A DNA stretch of 64,000 bases, taken from the NCBI GenBank assembly GCA_903813345.2, contig CAIIXF020000005.1:12033375-12097374 (forward strand). The letters run 5' to 3'. Both the position numbers and the translations under genes were made by a program. Of the stretch, positions 60,755 to 64,000 are shown piece after piece. Each line of letters begins with the position of its first letter. Positions within the stretch are counted from its first letter, which is position 1. Below the pieces are notes generated by a model. The model saw nothing but the letters and a program-made list of their open reading frames with translations. It was not told the DNA's origin and searched no databases. The DNA comes from Owenia fusiformis. Its lineage: Eukaryota; Annelida; Polychaeta; Sabellida; Oweniidae.

Positions 60755-61270
60755 CTGAACTCACAATATTTTCACTTGGCACCTTTTGAGGTGGATCCCG
60801 GATATGGCATTAATGGTTGAAAAGTAGGGATCGAAACCAGCCATAGTTTTCTCCTGATGACCATTGTGAATTATTGTGTTTTATGGATTATGGTGACGGC
60901 TTTTGTGAATGGATGTCGACCCTTTGAAACCCTTATGGGCTTGGAGACTGGATTTTATCTATCCCACATCATTTGAGACTGAATGCTCCATCTTGTATGA
61001 GTACTTGTATCTACAACTATTTTTGAGGTTATGAGTATTGGCTATCAATTTCTAATTTTTTCTTCAACATGTATTGTAATGACTTCAGTATGAATGAAAT
61101 GTCCCTTGGTCTTCTGGTCTTGGATTGTGATATTGGTTTTTGAATGGTGGGGAGAAAGGGGGTATTAGACATTGTTTCTCTTCATGTTAGATCATGGTTT
61201 TGGGCTATATGGGGTTTGTTTTTCTTGACTGGTATGCACTTAGAGTTTGCTTTTTCTTGCTAAGTTCCAT
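60755..61270. repeat. dispersed repeat, copy B (inverted relative to copy A)
   Basis: Matches 46930-47580 in inverted order: TTTTCACTTGGCACC, GGCATTAATGGTT, ATCCCACATCATTTGAGA and TTCTTCAACATGTA correspond. It starts about 10 bp after the TTAAAGTCCCC element. Confidence 0.75.
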
Positions 61271-61771
61271 TACAACTTTTAGTCCTTTCCCTCGGTGCAA
61301 GGTGCAAAGCCTCAGGGCCATTATATTTTCTAATCCACTACTAATCGACTACAATGGTTGCCAGAAAAAAAGATGGGCCAGGAGTAGTTTTCACTGGATT
61401 GAAAAACTTCAAAAAAATTAAAAAAATTTGACATACAAATAGTAATTGCTCAATATTCTGCCTGAAAGCCAAACTGTAACATATACAGCTGACAAAATTG
61501 TTAAAAAATATTTTCTCAGGCTTTAGAGTCGAGTCCATGGTTTAAAACCTTCTCTGGTGATTCTATTTTTGAACTATGCATGAAAGTCCATTCAAATTCG
61601 CCCATTGAACCTTGAAAAAGCATTAAAAATCGAATCCACAGGAAAATCTGAATAATTCAAATATTCACACGCGGACATCAAGGAACACACTTCCGGTTTT
61701 AAAAACAATGATTTTATCAATCAAAAATATTTATATGAATTTATCCTTTATCTGCTGAAATATGTTATGTA
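61271..61771. other. no gene seen
   Basis: AT-rich; nothing recognised. Confidence 0.35.
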
Positions 61772-61965
61772 CAGGGTGTCTCAAAAAAATGTACCCAAAA
61801 GTACATCAAGAGCACAGATAAACCAATCAATATTTTCAGACATTTTTTGCATGGTCATGTAGCCAAAACATGAAAAGTTTTCTCCCCAATACACCATTTT
61901 TATTTCAGTCTTGTCTTTTTGATGCTTTAACCCTTTATCTTATACACCACATAATTGATGTAATC

Positions 61966-62163
61966 TCATATTTCGATTACAGCCTGTATCCTTACTACAT
62001 TGTTCATCACATTTGATAATAATTCCGGTGGAATGTTTTGGATTTCTCTTTGGATGTTGCCCTTAAGTTGTTCTAGGTCTTTTTGCTTGGAATGAGCATT
62101 AAAACAATCCTTCAAATAGCCACAGAGAAAGATGTTTGAGGATGACGATGGCAGAAAAAACAC
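61966..62163 (-). pseudogene. mariner transposase C-terminus, left arm
   Basis: Reads FLCGYLKDCFNAHSKQKDLE then QLKGNIQREIQNIPPELL, which matches the FLWGYLKDxVYxxxPxxxxxLK C-terminal block of mariner-type transposases. It continues to a stop at the end of the frame (VIEI). Open for 65 residues, with Trp replaced by Cys in FLWGYLK. Confidence 0.75.
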
Positions 62164-62359
62164 ATGTAATCATGTCAATTCTCGGCAAATGATTCAGGAG
62201 TTACCTTCCAGAGTTAGGCAGGCTGGCATGGAGACCAAATCATATCCAAATAAAATCACAGTGGTCTCAAATTGATACACAAACAAAAGCTACTCTAGAA
62301 TCCCAAGCAATGCAGTTTCTTGAACCCCTGACCTCTCTGACATTGTGAGGGCCTTCCTA

Positions 62360-62552
62360 TTCACCATATTTGACGGCCCATACTTTTTTCTCTGAGGCTA
62401 TTTGAAGGACCATTTTTATGCTAAACCCAAGCTAAGAGACCTAGAACAACTTAAGACCAGCATCCGAACAGAAATCAAAACATTCCACCAGATATATCAA
62501 ATGTGATGAACAATGTAGTAGTAAGGATGCAGACTGTCATCGAAATATGAGG
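62360..62552 (+). pseudogene. mariner transposase C-terminus, right arm
   Basis: Reads TFFL-stop-GYLKDHFYAKPKLRD then LEQLKTSIRTEIK, the same protein region as the left arm but with a stop at the Trp position and a later frameshift. It points the opposite way, toward the right terminus. Confidence 0.72.
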
Positions 62553-62743
62553 TAACATTGAATATGTGGTGTGAAAGGTAACGGGTTAAAGTATCAAAAA
62601 GGCAAAACTGAATTAAAAACTGTGTGTAGGGAAAAAAAATTTCATCTTTTATCTACAAGACCATGCCAAAAATGTCTGAAAATATTGATTGGTTTGTCTA
62701 TGGCGTTGATATACTTTTGGGTACATTTTTTTGAGACACCCTA

Positions 62744-64000
62744 TGTACTTGTGTTGATTGTTAAAATACAAAAAAGGTAGGGTAAAGAATATTTAAAAGT
62801 TGTTTGATCTTGTTCCAGAAGCAATATTTTGTTATTTTTATCGCCTAGAATTCCTTTAAATGATGTCCCTGGACAGACAATTCCACACATCTAAATTTAT
62901 CATTCAGTAAGGAATTAAATCAAACACCTCACATACGATGATTAAGAAAGGGATATGCTAACATTAGTTACTCGAATATGTTCACATTCAAAATTTCCCA
63001 GATGCAATAAATAACATTAATCAATTGATTTTGGCTCCGACACTAGAAAATAAATATAAAGTTTTGTAAATATGTCTATTTCTGCCATGTTTCCTTAAAT
63101 AATACTTATTAACGAGTTATTTCATTTTGCCCACTGTGCTAACATCATTAATGCAAATGGATGCAATACATCTTGATTTATGGCTATGAAAGTGTATATT
63201 TGTTGAAAGTTCTTGACATAACAGTAGTTCATATGCCTAGCCAGGAAATGTTAGTGCAAATGGAATTGATAGGTATGACTCATGGCTAAGAAACATATTT
63301 TCAATGTTAATTGTTGTCATTTTTACATGGTTGACACAAGTATGCAAAATCTTCTAGAGATTATTGATTCAAAGATGCTAGCAAAGTTTAATCTGCATCC
63401 CTGAGATTAGTAGGGCTCTATGGATACTCGAAATCTGTATCTGACAGCAATTTATGCCAGGGAGGGGGGAAGTTTCTAAAAGGTCGTAAGTAAAACTAAT
63501 ATCTAATCCTTACTTTTTTATCTTTTGATTATAGTCTTGACTAGATCAATAAAATCCACCATTAAAAAATGTTATTTAATTTCTCATCCAATATAGCATA
63601 TCCCAGACATCTTTCTGTGTATTAGGTGAGATAAATTGTGTTGAGGGCATTTTCATTAAGAAGTTCCTTGAAAGTGTAAATGTGAGTATTTATTGCAAGC
63701 TTCAAGGCACATGGCTCCCTTCAGCAATCAAACACTGGTAAATTAGGTTGATAAGATATATTAATTTGATTTTTGAGAGATAGCATTGTTTTGGAAAGTC
63801 GAAATGTGCAGTAAACACATGGTCACTGCTGCCAACTGTTTTGAAACTCGAAATCTAATGTAATATACATATAGTTTGCAATTGACAGGCGTTAACAGGA
63901 TCTGCCAAATTGCACATTATCTTTTATGAGTTCACACATCCTAGTTTTCTGCATGAAAAAAATGCAAATGCTGTGCATAAATTCTGCATGAAAAAACCAA
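62744..64000. other. no gene seen
   Basis: AT-rich sequence to the window edge; no exon, repeat unit or inverted end noticed. Confidence 0.35.

Larger units (their letters stand above)
61772..62743. mobile_element. mariner-derived foldback made of two inverted 3' halves
   Basis: CAGGGTGTCTCAAAAAAATG at the left and CATTTTTTTGAGACACCCT at the right are the ends, with TA at 61770-61771 on the left. The arms are about 390 bp and each carries the same C-terminal part of a mariner-type transposase reading outward (minus at left, plus at right). The loop is about 62165-62360. The right end has one base changed at the terminus. Confidence 0.85.

Overview
This is an AT-rich, repeat-dominated stretch of an animal nuclear genome. 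The few genes are split by introns with GT..AG borders, use AATAAA poly(A) signals, and sit among DNA transposons, foldback elements and satellites. CCCTAA-type repeats fit a TTAGGG-telomere animal. The mix of Harbinger, mariner, LINE and many hairpin MITEs suggests a marine invertebrate such as an echinoderm, hemichordate or mollusc. That placement is inference; the sequence alone does not settle it.

Host genes are sparse. At 1-136 a first coding exon runs leftwards off the window edge (minus strand). At 1955-3622 the last two coding exons of a small coiled-coil protein lie on the plus strand, followed by a 3'UTR. At 11081-17438 a two-coding-exon gene encodes an 89-residue protein with an N-terminal hydrophobic segment and a Gly-Lys-Arg site; its 6.1-kb intron is packed with foldback elements. 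No convincing host exon was seen from 17.5 kb to the right edge.

Layout: 2-9.5 kb has single-copy DNA with small hairpin MITEs. 11.8-16.7 kb (inside the intron) holds large palindromic elements, including a 2.1-kb foldback with a 3-bp target duplication. 17.5-21.4 kb has two more foldbacks and a tandem repeat. 24.1-25.8 kb is a 91-bp satellite. 26.5-28.3 kb is a C-rich element with internal tandem units. 29.4-31.6 kb is a 49-bp satellite in higher-order blocks separated by spacers with telomere-like motifs. 31.9-32.5 kb looks like a decayed inverted relative of the 91-bp array. 33.9-46.2 kb is a tandem array of six ~1.4-1.8-kb units, one split by a PIF/Harbinger element. 46.9-54.7 kb has dispersed repeats, an element family with CAGGCCTGTCAAC ends and 6-bp target duplications, and a decayed LINE. 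56.7-62.7 kb has two mariner derivatives, a tRNA-like element and a reverse-transcriptase tail.

The genes show no pathway relationship to each other. The interest is in the mobile-element biology: insertion sites can be read directly, elements are nested, and the 12-kb array carries repeated exact nuclear-receptor and ETS consensus sites.
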